A program made the position numbers and the translations under genes. From Temnothorax longispinosus (lineage: Eukaryota; Arthropoda; Insecta; Hymenoptera; Formicidae): DNA of 64,000 nt. Every line of letters begins with the position of its first letter. Within the stretch, counting starts at the first letter, position 1. The DNA lies in the NCBI RefSeq assembly GCF_030848805.1, contig NC_092365.1:1-64000 (forward strand), read 5' to 3'. This document shows, piece by piece, positions 1 to 11,915 of this stretch. The notes below the pieces were generated by a model. The model was not told the origin of the DNA, ran no database searches, and saw only the letters and a program-made list of their open reading frames with translations.

Positions 1-486
1 CTCGAATGTTTAACAATGCATTGCATTATACTCTTCTATGTGAAAAAGGAAGAAACTCTCTCGCGACGATACCTCGAAATCCTCGAATGTTGCTTATCAA
101 TGCATTGTATATACTTCTTCTATTTGATTTCCATGACAGAATGGAAAATTTTTGTTTCTTATCACCGCAATAGACAGCGTAAGTAAATTTTTACGCCTAG
201 TCCAAACTTCTAAACGCGTAAAATGTAACGAATTCAGCCGCTTATACCATTCCACACCATTCAGCGCAGATGCATACTAAAGGCTGCTACACATGAAATT
301 ATCTAAAACTATGGCCGGTATTCATAGTCGGATCTTATTGGCGACGAGAAGATTCGGTGGCGCCCCCGGCTGAACTACACTGTAAAGGCCATCGCACACA
401 ATATTGCATAGGCTGCATAAGCATAGCATAATGTTGTATCCTTCAACAGAAATACAAAACTGATTTGCGATTGGTTCTCGCAACTT

Positions 487-628
487 ATGCGGGGTCTACA
501 ATGCGAATCGCAAAGTCGTGAGTCACAAGAATTAACCAATCACAATCGAATTTGAGGAGAATAATCGACTGTGATTGGTCACGTCTTGCGGCTTACGACT
601 TTACGACTCCCATTGTAGACCCCGCATT
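487..628. repeat. Palindromic MITE-like element with CCAAT arms
   Basis: The left end reads GCGGGGTCTACAATG and the right end CATTGTAGACCCCGC, an inverted pair at 489-503 and 611-625. Inside, the arms carry ACCAATCAC near 535 and GTGATTGGT near 572, also inverted. The element is about 140 bp with no coding capacity, which fits a non-autonomous terminal-inverted-repeat element. A related copy with the same left end lies near 22008. Confidence 0.75.
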
Positions 629-656
629 ACGCATTAGGCTGCGTTCCCACTATACG

Positions 657-1131
657 CGTCGCGCGTCGCGTCACGACGCCGCGTCATGAGTTATGCTAAT
701 GGCTCCTGCCCACAGGACGCGGAAACGCTTGCCGCGCGGCAAGAAGCGACGCGGTAGCCAATCACCGTGTCGCTTTTCCGTAAGAACCAAAAGTTTATTG
801 GCTACCGCGTCGCTTCTTGCCGCGCGGCAAGCGTTTCCGCGTCCTGTGGGCAGAAGCCATAAGACTCCATAGACGCGGAAACGCCGTGCGGCAGAGTGCG
901 TTGACCAATCACAAATTTTGATTTTGCCGCAGGCGACTTGCGGCAGCCTTCTGATTGGTCAACGCACTCTACCGCACGGCGTTTCCGCGTCTATGGAGTC
1001 TTAGCATTATCCAATCAAAATGTTTCATTTTATGACGTCATTTCCGACGCGAGATCTTGTCGGAAATGACGTCATAAAATGAAACGTTTTGATTGGATAA
1101 CTCATGACGCGGCGTCGTGACGCGACGCGTG
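657..1131. repeat. Nested inverted-repeat array: outer arms enclosing three hairpins
   Basis: Outer arms at about 662-693 and 1098-1130 are inverted copies rich in CGCG and GACGCGGCGTCGTGA. Between them lie three consecutive long hairpins. Hairpin 1 has arms 699-762 and 797-860, hairpin 2 arms 861-911 and 951-1002, and hairpin 3 arms 1008-1051 and 1056-1099. Each inner hairpin has a CCAATCA/TGATTGG (or GCCAAT/ATTGGC) pair. The structure suggests nested insertion of foldback or MITE elements. It has no coding content. Confidence 0.8.
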
Positions 1132-2077
1132 ACGCGCTCAGTGGAAACTCAGCCTGAGAGCTTAAAGTTGATTGGCTTAAACCAAAACTCGGATGCAGTT
1201 CTAGCATCGTGGACACAAGGCTTAATGAGGTATTTTGAGACGAGGTGAAAATTACAAAAGTGAACAGATTTACTAGATTTCGACAAATGAAATTGTAGAT
1301 TCTCTAGTGAATTTCCTCACTTTTATAATTTTCACCTCGTCCCAAGATACAAGAATCAATCGACCCCGCCGAGACCCAATTCCCCAATTGACCAATTGTC
1401 GACTGTCGACTTGTGTCGCTTGCTGGAAAGCTCCCTATATGTATGTATGCGGGCAACGCTCATAGCAACGATAGACACGACAGTACGTTTTCGATCGATT
1501 TATAGAATATTTCGCGAGCATCCCCGGCTGTGGCTATATCGCACATCGCGCTTACGTTAATTCCTTACGTGGATGCGTGGCTGCGTGGTAGAAAAGAAGA
1601 TCGATTTGCACTTTGTGGGATATCACCACGCGAGAAAGAGGAAGCGAGAGAATCTTGTTTGGTGTTTGGTATTTCTGCGTGTTCCGACTTTCGACTCCTT
1701 TTCGCGCAAGTGAACTTTAATCAGTTTAATCTGTCAAATCTCACTGTTGATCTGTTCTTTTTCCTGACCCTTGACGACACGATAAAACATAAAACCATTT
1801 CCACGACGTAGATCAACGTGCAACGTGGACATTCGATTTCCCCAACTTCCGAGGGGTCATCACCCGCCGCCCGCCGTGCGCGTGCACGCAGCGCGACGAT
1901 GCCGATTTTACCGAGGACGTTTCCAAGGAAGCGTGTCGTACGTGCGCTCAAGTTGACTTACGAATTCCGAAGCCCGTGCGAAGAGCTCCAAGGACTCCAA
2001 GAATATCGAGCGCGCGCCGGCCGCGCTTAAGTGCTCGCGATTTCGATCTCTACGGTCTCTACGGTCTCTACGGTGTG

Positions 2078-2081
<4 letters not shown>

Positions 2082-2107
<26 letters not shown>
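2082..2107. repeat. AG dinucleotide microsatellite
   Basis: Simple AG tandem run, 117 bp or more upstream of the ATG13 start codon, probably in its promoter or 5' UTR. Confidence 0.8.
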
Positions 2108-2108
<1 letters not shown>

Positions 2109-2223
2109 CATGGTTACACGTGTCGAGGATGCGGTGCTGTTCCGTTACGATGCTACAACGTACCTTTCGTTCTCGTGTGCTCGAGAAACATCTGTAGTTG
2201 ATTGATACGTGCAGCGGTGTACA

Positions 2224-4332
2224 ATGTCAGCGCAGCTAAGCATGCAAGACAAGAAGGATTTGGAGAAGTTTACCAAATACCTTGCACTGAGGGCTGCCCA
2301 GATCATAGTGCAGTCGAGGTCGGGCCAGAAAGTCAACACCGCGTGCAAGCCAGACTCGTCAGCTGGCGACTGGGTAAAAGTAAAGTTTGCTCTAGTCCAT
2401 ACACGTTATCTGGTTTTACCCTGCTGATCTTCGTTCCGATCTATCTTGTATGTTTTTCGTTTTCGTTTCAATATGTATATGTGTACGTGTATATAGGTGG
2501 ATGGCGGGATATATAGATGCAGTGAGTACAGTGACGACAGTGAGAGTGCTGTCTATATCTTATAGAACGTATCTTTTAAAAAGAGCTCTCTATCGCAGCA
2601 AACGATTGGATTAAACCAAATAACGTGAATGGTTCACATAGTCCGTTATACGTCTACTGTTTGTTATTCGAAGGACGTTTAAATAAACGTATATCTTTAT
2701 CCGATGTTGTAGTTCAATCTGGCGATAAAGGAACTACCAGAGGTCTCGGCTGACGCTAAGAGAGCGTTATGTGGAGAGATAGTAAGTTCAGCTGTACCTC
2801 TGTGCATAGAAATTTCTCTGAAAACAGTGGAGGGTGACAAGATGGTTTTGGAAACTTGGAGTCTCGGTGTTTTGCCAGAGCAAAGTGACCCAACTGTACG
2901 AGTAACGTATACTGTGTATAACAGAATGGGGATTTTGTTAAAGTCCTTGATTTCTGTATCAAGAGTTACACCCGCTTACAAACTGAGCAGACGACAAGGA
3001 CCTGATTCTTATACCATGTGCTATCGGATGTACATGGGTGAGCCGCAGCTACATAATTTAGGTTAGTTTATCAGCCAGAAGTTGACGCGTGTTTTCTTAT
3101 TTTTTTAAATTTATATGTAAAAGCTACACAAGTATTTACAACGAAGTAAAATGTGTTGTCTATTTTATAAAGCGTATTACAACGTTTCTACGTTTCCATT
3201 ACTACGTTTCCTGATATATTTAAATATTTTATAACATTTATTATTACGTTTCTGTATAACATTTATGGTTTCTCATTAAATGTCACGTTTATAACAGGTG
3301 ATAACTATAAACATGTAAGAGTAGGTCAATTGTGTACTCCAGTGGGCACTATACATCTGTCAGTCTCTTACAGAACAAAAATGACTATATCACCCACTCA
3401 CAAGGGACGAGATTCTATTATGCTTAAGAGCGATCATTTTCATTCAGACTTGAGTCCGCGTCACGCACGATATCAACAGAGGTCAGTAAATGTGAAATAT
3501 TTGAAAGTACTTGTACAATAAAAAAAATATAGACATATCTTAATAGTGCTTTAAATCAAATACGCAGCGAGGAAACGTCAAACGCACTAAGCGACACCAT
3601 TAAAGTTGGCGCATTTGTAATAAACAAGCCTGTCATTGTCAACGAAGAGGACCTTGTGATACCAGATGTACCGTTCAGTTCGTTATTAACACCCAAACAA
3701 ACGTCGCCTCCTCCAATATCACTAGTGGAACCTACGACAAAGACTGCACGGGCAGCTGTTACAACTGATAGCAACAATGGAAATACGGAAAGACTTAATA
3801 ATGATAACGCGACTTCGAAATGCGCATCCCAAAACGGATCTAGAAGAAGTAGTTGTTCAATGACTAGTGCCAACGATGATTTTATTATGGTAGATTTGGT
3901 AATTGATGCTCTTAATCCAAACATGATATCACAATAATTTATTATATTATGTTCTACGGTTATAGTGTGAACGTTGCCTAATATTGAGAAACAATATTCC
4001 ATCTAGTACTTAATAAAATTTATGCATATATATTTGTAGGAAAAATATTTTTATTCTCATAGCTTGGGCAAATTTTGTACTGTATTTGTATATGAAACAA
4101 ACTTCGAATATTGTTGCAGAAAACTCCTTTTGCCGTCACGAATACCAATAGCGATGTAGGAGCGTTTTATCGAGAGTGTCAAAGTGCTCCGCAATTGCAA
4201 GCCTTTACGGAAGAAAGGACTCTTGCGGAACAATTGGGAGATCTTACTAAACAATTGGAAACATTTGAGACAAATATGCAACACTACGAGGACATTTTGT
4301 CATCCTTGTGTCAAACAGAAAATAATAATTAA
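2224..4332 (+). CDS. Atg13: Autophagy-related protein 13 (ATG13)
   Basis: Regulatory subunit of the Atg1/ULK kinase complex that starts autophagosome formation. Predicted exons: 2224-2373, 2713-3061, 3298-3481, 3568-3898 and 4120-4332, giving 408 residues with continuous phase. The N-terminal half (about residues 10-225) is the HORMA domain, recognisable from FNLAIKELPEVSADAKRAL, RVTPAYKLSRRQG and the TPVGTI segment. The middle is Ser/Thr/Asn-rich and disordered, as in the family. DDFIMVDL (about residues 331-338) matches the ATG13 LC3-interacting motif with core FIMV. The last exon ends in a charged helix expected to contact Atg1/ULK. The start was chosen because MSAQLSMQDKKDLEKF aligns with known N-termini. 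Reading through the last donor at 3899 gives a stop at 3937 (see findings). A candidate poly(A) signal AATAAA lies at about 4787. It is convergent with HIRA. Confidence 0.93.
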
Positions 4333-5152
4333 GGCCGAACTCTGCTACGAACTGATTTAAACAAAAACACGATTTTGCCGTGAACACGATTTTGAAAAAT
4401 TATAAATACGTTGACAGAATGTATGTCGAAACGTTTAAGACGTGAAACAAATGATCTTTCCTTCAATACCCTTAGTAAACGTGTGTTCGCTCAAAATGTT
4501 CTGCTAATATATATATATTGCAAAGATTTTATGTACGTATAAAACAATTAACGGAGCAAACACATTAGTTGTGATAACTGATTACTTAATATAATTTATT
4601 GCTTGTATAAAGTGTAACGTGCACTTGAATATTCTAAGACAAGACGATAAATATAAGTATAAGTTACGTATGAAGTGTTCTATCAATTTTTTATTCAGTC
4701 TATTAAATCCGATTTCACTCATTTCTCAATGATTACAGACTCATAAAAATTCGTTTCCGATGTTTGAACGTATTGAACGTACATGTAATAAAAGAGATAC
4801 GTCAAAGAACAGAAATATTGAGAAAAGATTTGATCTATATAAATATATTATTATGACGTGATCTGTAACTTGTACAATCATTATATCCGCATTCACATTA
4901 CTTTCCTAAAGTACGTCATCCTTATGAATAGCATCATCGATGAGAGGAATCGAGTGATCCATGCGTGCTAATCTACAAGACGTGTTTATTTGTTATCATA
5001 CATTTTTGTCAAGTCACAAATGTTATAAAAACTGTACAGTCTTACTACAATATATATCCATGACGATGTCTTTAGAAATATATAAAGATATTATCCAAAG
5101 AAAGAGACGAGATGCTTTTGGTATAATGACGTTGCACTGTACGGAATCATCG
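4333..5152. other. Convergent 3' ends of ATG13 and HIRA
   Basis: AT-rich stretch without a supported gene. It holds a + strand AATAAA near 4787, suitable for ATG13, and on the minus strand AATAAA (seen as TTTATT near 4985), suitable for HIRA. The two 3' UTRs therefore probably end close to each other. The open frame at 4961-5182 has no recognisable content and overlaps the HIRA end. Confidence 0.55.
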
Positions 5153-5951
5153 TTAATTAATTTGATTCCTCAGTGCTGTTAACTGCTCCGAATATTCGAG
5201 GTATAACCTTTGCCAACGAAGATGGCCACCGACTACAGCCAGTACGTCGCCCAAAAGTTTGTGTTTTTTTATTCCCTATATGACATTCGACATGAAAAAT
5301 ATTAACGTTATACACGTGAATTAAATTTATAATTTAAAGATTTATATATATAGAGGCAATATTACCAAAATAACAGAGTCCCATGTACTTTTGGAAGCTG
5401 ACGTGTGACTTGGGCCCAAAAGATCGTCCAAAATAAGCCTTAGACGTTTCTCCAAACCGTCTAAAAAGATATCGGATATAATTAACAAATTTCGGATTTG
5501 ATCCCTCATCCTATGTATGCCCTAATATTTTATACAAGGTTATAAATAAGTATGAGATGAATAACCCGTTTCAGAAACCTATATTTCATATTTCAAGAAA
5601 TATATGAGAATGAAATATGCACGACGCGTACCTTGCGTTAATAAGAATGACACCAAAGCCATGAGCCAATGAACGTACTCTTGGGCGCTTCCAAGAGCTT
5701 TAGATGCGAGTAACTGTTGTTCTAAATAAGAAACCACGCTTGGTGCGCTATGTGGTACGCGCGGATTTGGTAAAGTATTCCCGGAGGTTCTAAGTAACCC
5801 TTCTTGTAGTGATGACAAAGGTCCCCTAGGTGCTCTACTGCCGGAAGTACTCAGTACACTGAATGACGACCATCGCCACACAGGGTCTTGACTATCACCA
5901 ATTAACAGCCATGTTCCTATATACAAAAAATATAATGATTTTATATATATA

Positions 5952-6000
<49 letters not shown>

Positions 6001-8767
6001 AAAAATAACGAGTTTTTACTATACCCATATCTTTATGATATATGTATGCTCGTGCATTAGTAAATGCTACATGAGGCATTCCATTATACAAAGTACATGA
6101 CAATAGGGATGTTCCAGGTGCTGCTAAATGAGCAGCCGAAGTTGAAACGATCATTCTGCACGTCGTTCCTATTTCCCATACGCGAACCGCGCCACAGCTC
6201 GATATCACCATCACCTATTAATTTTTTTTTTTTTTTACAACTATAAATGAACATTAAACATGCATACAAGATTAAATCGGTGAATAACGTACCGCGTTTC
6301 CAACAGCATGAACCTTCGCCAAAGGTGCCGGTGGTGCTAACGGTGGTGCTGGCCGACATCCTTTCGCAGGATGAAATGTGTGAAGACTTCCGTCTTCCAA
6401 ACCCAAGGCAATCACAGCCGGTGATGCGGCTAATGCCACAGCGCTATATCCTAAATAGAGATCCCATGTCGGCTCAGAATCAGTGCCTTTAAATACTTGC
6501 AAATGAGCCAAGCCCTGACTATTAGTGACAGTCACAGCATAATGACCCGCTTGTTGGGACAATGAACTGGATGGCTTCAGTGGAGGCAGTAACATCTGAC
6601 CTATCGTCCTGTCAGATGTGAATTTAGGCTTCTTACTCGGCGAAGAATGGTGAACCTTCGGTGTCGTTTGCTCCTTGCGTTTTAATGTAAGAGAGGATCC
6701 CGGAGTGTCGGCAGCAACTGGTTTTACGGACGAAGTAACATTGGGTGCAACAACGTCGTTACGTTTTTCTATCACAATCGAGCTCTTTGTTTGTACTTTA
6801 CTCGTGAACGTTGGTGTGCCTAAACTACTACTGATATTTGTATCTCTGAAACGTGACAAAAACGCGTTACGAGATTCACGGTCAACGTCCCAGACTAAAA
6901 TAAACAGATAAATAAAAATGATATATTAACAGCTTACGTTGTATCTGCTGGTGGTGGAATGAACATAGGAGTGATTCTTCTTTTACCGTCCGAAGTTCTC
7001 GTTTCGATTTGTTTATTGATAGGTCCCTTAACCGGAGTAGTCGCAGGCGTAGTGACAGGGGGAATGGTGGGAGCAGCGGACACTTGAGAAGCGTGATTCG
7101 ATGCCGGTTGTTTCAACGTAAGAAGTTCTGGGGCTTCCATCACCATACAACCTCCTTGAACCAATGGCTTACCATACAATCGTTCATGTAGGCTACTCTA
7201 TAAACACAGAGAAAAGAATAATCACGTCTACAAAAGACATAAAAATAATAATAATACGATGCATATGTATAGTCTGCTTACTTGCTCAGCAGGATCGAGA
7301 GGTTGTCCTAATTCCTGTTGAGTAAATTCAATAAATACAGCTGTTCCATCCCAAGAACATGCGGCGAGACGAAGACCACACGGTGACCAACTAGCATCCA
7401 ACACGGAATGTGTGAACAACTCGTGAATTACGACTAAAGGTCTTTTTAAGGATGTTAACCATACAGATAGAGAACGATCTCGCGATCCTATTGCAACACA
7501 ACAATACTGTTGTGGTTTAGAGGAACCTGGCTGCTTCTTCTGCAGAATATTGCCATTAAATCTCTATAAAAAAAATATATAAAGACGTATACACATGCTC
7601 ATATAGATACTTGATAAAGTCTTTATAATATTAAGAGAGAGAGAGAGAAAGAAAGAAATATACGTAATGCTTACAACACAAGTTACCGCTTTCCTATGTC
7701 CAACAAAATCTTTATCCTGTGTCCATCCGTCCCTTTCTATTATTTGAGCCGTAGGTCCTCCTCCGTTCATAGCATGGGCAGATACCAAATACTGACCATC
7801 TGGACTCCAAGAAAGTCTCAGCACATGAGTCGTCCCGCCACATTCGTCAAAAGGCTCAGATATTAACGCTGCTTCCGTCCAATCCGTAGTACGCCATACT
7901 CTCAACGTTTTGTCGTCAGATTGAGATGCCAAGTATTTTCCCACAGGATCCCAAGTAATGCCTTTTACAAAACCTGTATGACCCTTTAACACAGCGACCA
8001 CAGCAGGAAACTTGGAAGCATCCCATACTATTACACTGTTATCTACTGAGGCAGAAGCCAGCCATGGACTGTGGGGTGCCCATGCAAGATCGAGTACGTC
8101 AGCTTCGTGTGAACGCAACGTCGCGATACATCTCCAAGTTTCCACGCTAGCTTTTCCACCAAAAATCGAACTCCCGCCTGATCCAGATAATCTCCAGATC
8201 ATAATAAGCTTATCTACACCGCCCGACGCCAACATGCCACCCGTGCTCCATCGTACGCAATTCACACATGCTATATGAAAGTAAAAAATATATATATATT
8301 ATATGTCACGAGGTTACGAATATAAACAAACGTAATCTTTACCAAGATGATTGTCTAATTGGCAAAGCATCTTTGGAACATTAGAATCTAATTCAGCAGT
8401 CTCGTCAACTACCGGTTCCATATTCCATATAACAACCCTTCCTGAATCGCCACCTACGATTCAAACATAATAATAAGTATTATTTGTATTTTCGTGGCAT
8501 TTCTAGTGTATTCGTCCAACTTAATACACATATATATCTTTATTAAAAGATGAAATATACACGAGATAGATATATACCTTGACCACCAGTGGCAAATCTC
8601 TTTCCATTGGGATGTATGTCGATAGAGAATATCGGATACCCTGGCGAAAAATATGATAAGACCTTCGTTAGATCCTTCATTAAAAAATTATAATGATTGG
8701 AGATATCGTGCAAAAGCAGTAAACACAAACCATCGTGAGTAACCCACGTAGGCTTGACCAACTTCAT
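5153..8767 (-). CDS. Hira: HIRA histone chaperone (histone H3.3 deposition)
   Basis: Subunit of the HIRA complex that deposits H3.3-H4 independently of replication. Predicted exons in coding order: 8731-8767, 8578-8640, 8343-8453, 7675-8270, 7282-7563, 6938-7197, 6293-6845, 6025-6214, 5632-5916, 5366-5460, 5153-5275; 864 residues, all phases consistent. It opens with MKLVKPTWVTHDG and YPIFSIDIHPNGKRFATGGQ, typical of HIRA, followed by about seven WD40 repeats (residues 1-360). GKRRITPMFI at about 434-443 matches the B domain that binds ASF1. The linker is Pro/Ser/Thr-rich. The C-terminal Hira domain includes the DLLGP and LRWQRLYLEYSEQLTALR segments. The donor of the sixth exon needs the acceptor at 6846, because the nearer one at about 6890 would give a stop. 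The final exon carries an AT-rich codon run but stays in frame. Confidence 0.93.
5940..5994. repeat. AT microsatellite in a HIRA intron
   Basis: A long TA dinucleotide run inside the intron between the exons 6025-6214 and 5632-5916 of HIRA. It has no other content. Confidence 0.85.
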
Positions 8768-9216
8768 TTTTTTCGTCGTCTGAGACTACGTAACTGTCAC
8801 AACTTGATAAGCACGCTTTAAATCTTGCTACATCTTAGAACTATATATAATCCTCACTGATCCCCGTAAAGAACGTGTCCCCGGCACAATTTAAAAATTT
8901 GCACGAGACATAACCTTAGACTGCCGTACACAAAACATGTCGGTAGCATCGGTCGCATCGGTACTCGCCACTCGGTACTATCGGTAGCGAATAATCGAAT
9001 ATAGCAATCAGTAGCGATGCTTTATGTAAAGGCTGGTATCTGCCTTTTTCTATCATATTCTATCAAATAATCATCATGAACAGTTCACTGCGAGTAGTTG
9101 AGTTGAATCCAATTGATATATAGAAGATAGAAGTCTGGATAAATCGCTACATATTAATTTATTTTAATAATAGAACTTGAAGACGCAAAAGGAGCAATTA
9201 AGTTTCGTAAAACGTA

Positions 9217-9369
9217 AAGGGCCATCTACAATGAGTCGCAGTTGCAAGAGTCGTAAGAAATTGACCAATCACAGTTCATTATTCTTCGACCGCAAGGAGA
9301 GAATAATGAACTGTGATTGGTCAATTCTTACGACTTACGACTTACAACACTCATTGTAGACCGGGCCTT
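9217..9369. repeat. Palindromic element with CCAAT arms (copy A)
   Basis: Inverted arms run from AAGGGCCATCTACAATGAG at the left to TCATTGTAGACCGGGCCTT at the right. The inner arms contain TTGACCAATCACAGTTCATT and its inverse AATGAACTGTGATTGGTCAA. It is about 150 bp and non-coding, and its ends resemble those of the element at 487-628. Confidence 0.75.
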
Positions 9370-9467
9370 AAGGTTTCGACCAATCGCGTTGCGCGTTTGC
9401 TCGATTCTTACTTCTACGGTAATAGACGACCTAATCGAGCAACGCGATTGATTGGTCTAAAACCTTA
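9369..9467. repeat. Palindromic element with CCAAT arms (copy B)
   Basis: The arms start AAGGTTTCGACCAATCGCG and end with the near-inverse CGCGATTGATTGGTCTAAAACCTT (seen as consecutive segments). Length is about 98 bp. It abuts copy A directly. Confidence 0.7.
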
Positions 9468-9519
9468 CTGTTACGTTCTACGAAAAATGTGTGTGCCTGT
9501 GTGCCCTGCTTTAATTATA

Positions 9520-9621
9520 ATCGTAAGGCCGTAAGAAAATAGACCAATCACACTCGATTATTCTTCGAGCTCAAGGAGAATAATCGATTGTGATTGGTCT
9601 ATTTTCTTACGGCCTTACGAT
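9520..9621. repeat. Nearly perfect 102 bp palindrome with CCAAT arms (copy C)
   Basis: It begins ATCGTAAGGCCGTAAGAAAA and ends TTTTCTTACGGCCTTACGAT. The inner arms carry AGACCAATCACA and TGTGATTGGTCT, leaving a small AGCTC loop. Such a sequence can extrude a long cruciform or encode a long RNA hairpin if transcribed. Confidence 0.85.
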
Positions 9622-9639
9622 CATGACGTAGGAGGCCCA

Positions 9640-9800
9640 AGCTGCTTTTTCAGAACGCGGCCAATGGCCGCGTTCAGCAGACCAAGCTGCTGAGTAGCAG
9701 TCGAACGTGATTGGCTCTTACTTTTAGAACCAACCAATCAACGGAGAGTATTGATAAGACGAACTCAACAGTTGTGTCTGCTAAACGCGGCCAATGCTCT
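9640..9800. repeat. Dispersed repeat shared with 22350-22490
   Basis: The segment 9681-9795 is over 90 percent identical by eye to 22370-22487, including GACCAAGC, AGTAGCAGTCGAACGTGATT and TCAACAGTTGTGTCTGCT. Ends carry GAACGCGGCCAATG or its inverse, and the interior has ATTGG and CCAACCAAT boxes. This is a second non-autonomous repeat family in the divergent promoter. Confidence 0.75.
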
Positions 9801-10014
9801 ATCTATATGTAATTATACCTATCTAATATGGCGACACTACATAACACAACTGGTTAAATAAAAGAGCCAAAAGAGGTTAGAAGTGGTTTGAGATATCTCT
9901 CTTTAATTGCTACGGCATGCACGATCGAAATATTAACATTTTCCAGGAGAAGAAAATCGCACTTGGAAATTATATAATTAACTGTAGCTTTGATGAAAAG
10001 TTATTTTTATTAAA

Positions 10015-11884
10015 ATGGAGGATTCTACAAATAACAATAAGCCTGTGGAGAATGACACCGACACGTTAACATCCTCCGTTTCCTTTACCGAGTCACCCAA
10101 GAAATGCAATCTGTCTTTTTCAATTAATTTTGACTTTAATGACGTTAATAACGAGAACTCGACCGATTCCGAAAATGCAGATCTACAAATCGATATATCC
10201 GAAGTGGATAATTATGAACCGTCCAGTAAGCATAAGAGAGAAGCTGTTGAAGAAGCATCAATGCTCAATGAAATGGAAGAGGAGATTGAGAGACAACTCG
10301 ATGCTAAAGCTGCCAAAACCACGTTAACTGCCACTAATGTTAAAAATATTATGAAACACGTAATCCCCTATGAACACTTAATGACAATGGTACAAAAATG
10401 TCTTCAAGATACAGAAAACGACGTTAACATTGGCCCGAAACTCACGAGAGCTAAAGCTAAGTATGTCGTTGTCGTATTTAGAGATCGTTAATCTTGTTAT
10501 TTGTATATGTAATACGTATTTGCAATGTATGTAATTCTTGCCTTGTTTTTTTTTTTTTTTATAGAAAATTAGCTGCTGCAAAAGTCACGATACCATGGCC
10601 CATCACTACAGCGCAAAAAACTTCCTCAGAGGTGCAAGCTTTGATTCAGGAGGAATTACCGGAAGATTCATCCGATGAAGAATATAATCCTGAACATGAT
10701 AAACAGAGTGACGATGATAGAGAAGTGGAAAATACAGCGAGTGATATTGAGTCACAGTTATCAGTGTCAACAAATAATAAGGATATAGCTTTTTCCGAAC
10801 AAATGTCATCTCATATACAATATGATTCTGAAGGAATTTTTAAAATACCTGCGTATGTGTGAAAAATCTATATTATATTATTTGTTTGTGAATGGACGTT
10901 GTATTATTTTTCATATATATTTTTTTAATATTTTTGCTTGCGTAAGATATCTCTTACCACGTTATTTTAATAATACATGATAAATATTATTTTCAAGTAT
11001 TCCACATGTTGCGACAGAAGAAGAAAGTATTGGTCAAAGAACACGCTCTAAGCTATCTTTAAGCGAAACATCTTTGGAGGAAATAGAACAAGCATTTATA
11101 CCACCTGATATAACTGCCGATATGACTGACGATTGGGATTGTGAACTTGATGAAGATTGGGATAACTTTTTGAAAGAATTCACGCAACCTTTGACGCAAG
11201 AACCAGCCATAGAAGATGATCCAGAAGCAGATCCGGAGTATAACATCTTGGAAGATGAAACAGATTTGTGTATGTATTATTATATAGATTATAGAATGAT
11301 AGACGTCGCCTTTATCATATTTTATTTTCTTTCTCTTGACATATTCTGTATGTGAAACGTATATATTTAACTTCAACAAATATTACTAGTGGACAAGGAA
11401 GAGCTTAGGACAGATAGAGCAGTAGAAGTTCCTCGTAAGGAGCAATATGATTTAATTGCAGAATTACTTGAATTAACTCCTATGTTCTCGACACAAGACC
11501 AAGAAGTTGAAAGTTCAAGAAAGAAGAAAGTTCTAGGTACGACAACACCACCGATCGAAAGTGATGCTATGGTAAGAAAACGTATGTCACGTTAGAATAT
11601 AAACGCGAACGCAAACTTTAAGAAACGTTAAGAGAACGCTATAGTACGTCAAGTTTGTGCTTTTTATGCTTTCAGACGTGCTCTGCGGTACATCTTTTGC
11701 CAGTACTGGCAGAATATGAACTACCAAACGTGGTGAAACCTGAACAACGTCTTCTATTAGCGACGCAATTTCAGCAACATGTACAATTAATGACACAACA
11801 TTTTGTTATGACTTACATGCATCCAAAATATCATTCGCTGGCAAAATTGTGTAAAGAAAACTTGAATAGTTTAAGGTACGATGG

Positions 11885-11915
<31 letters not shown>

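Larger units (their letters stand above)
1..2223. other. Gene-free upstream region with palindromic repeats
   Basis: I see no supported coding exon here. The stretch 487-1131 is filled with inverted-repeat elements listed separately. The remainder, about 1200-2200, is unique-looking sequence that probably contains the ATG13 promoter and 5' UTR, including an AG dinucleotide run at 2082-2107. Short open frames at 1530-1811 and 1818-2030 have no recognisable domain and no convincing splice partners, so I treat them as chance. Confidence 0.6.
8768..10014. promoter_or_regulatory. Divergent intergenic region of HIRA and GON4L
   Basis: The two genes are transcribed away from each other, with start codons 1247 bp apart, so both promoters must lie here. 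About half of the interval (9217-9800) consists of palindromic elements carrying CCAAT boxes in both arms. I see no TATA box that I would defend and no coding exon. Confidence 0.6.

Noticed and set aside
1530..2030. Open frames upstream of ATG13
   Set aside because: No domain and overlapping frames on both strands; more likely promoter and 5' UTR.
6846..6895. Acceptor near 6890 for the HIRA exon ending at 6293
   Set aside because: It would put the frame into TGA after a few codons; the acceptor at 6846 (GTTTCAG) keeps phase and removes the conflict.
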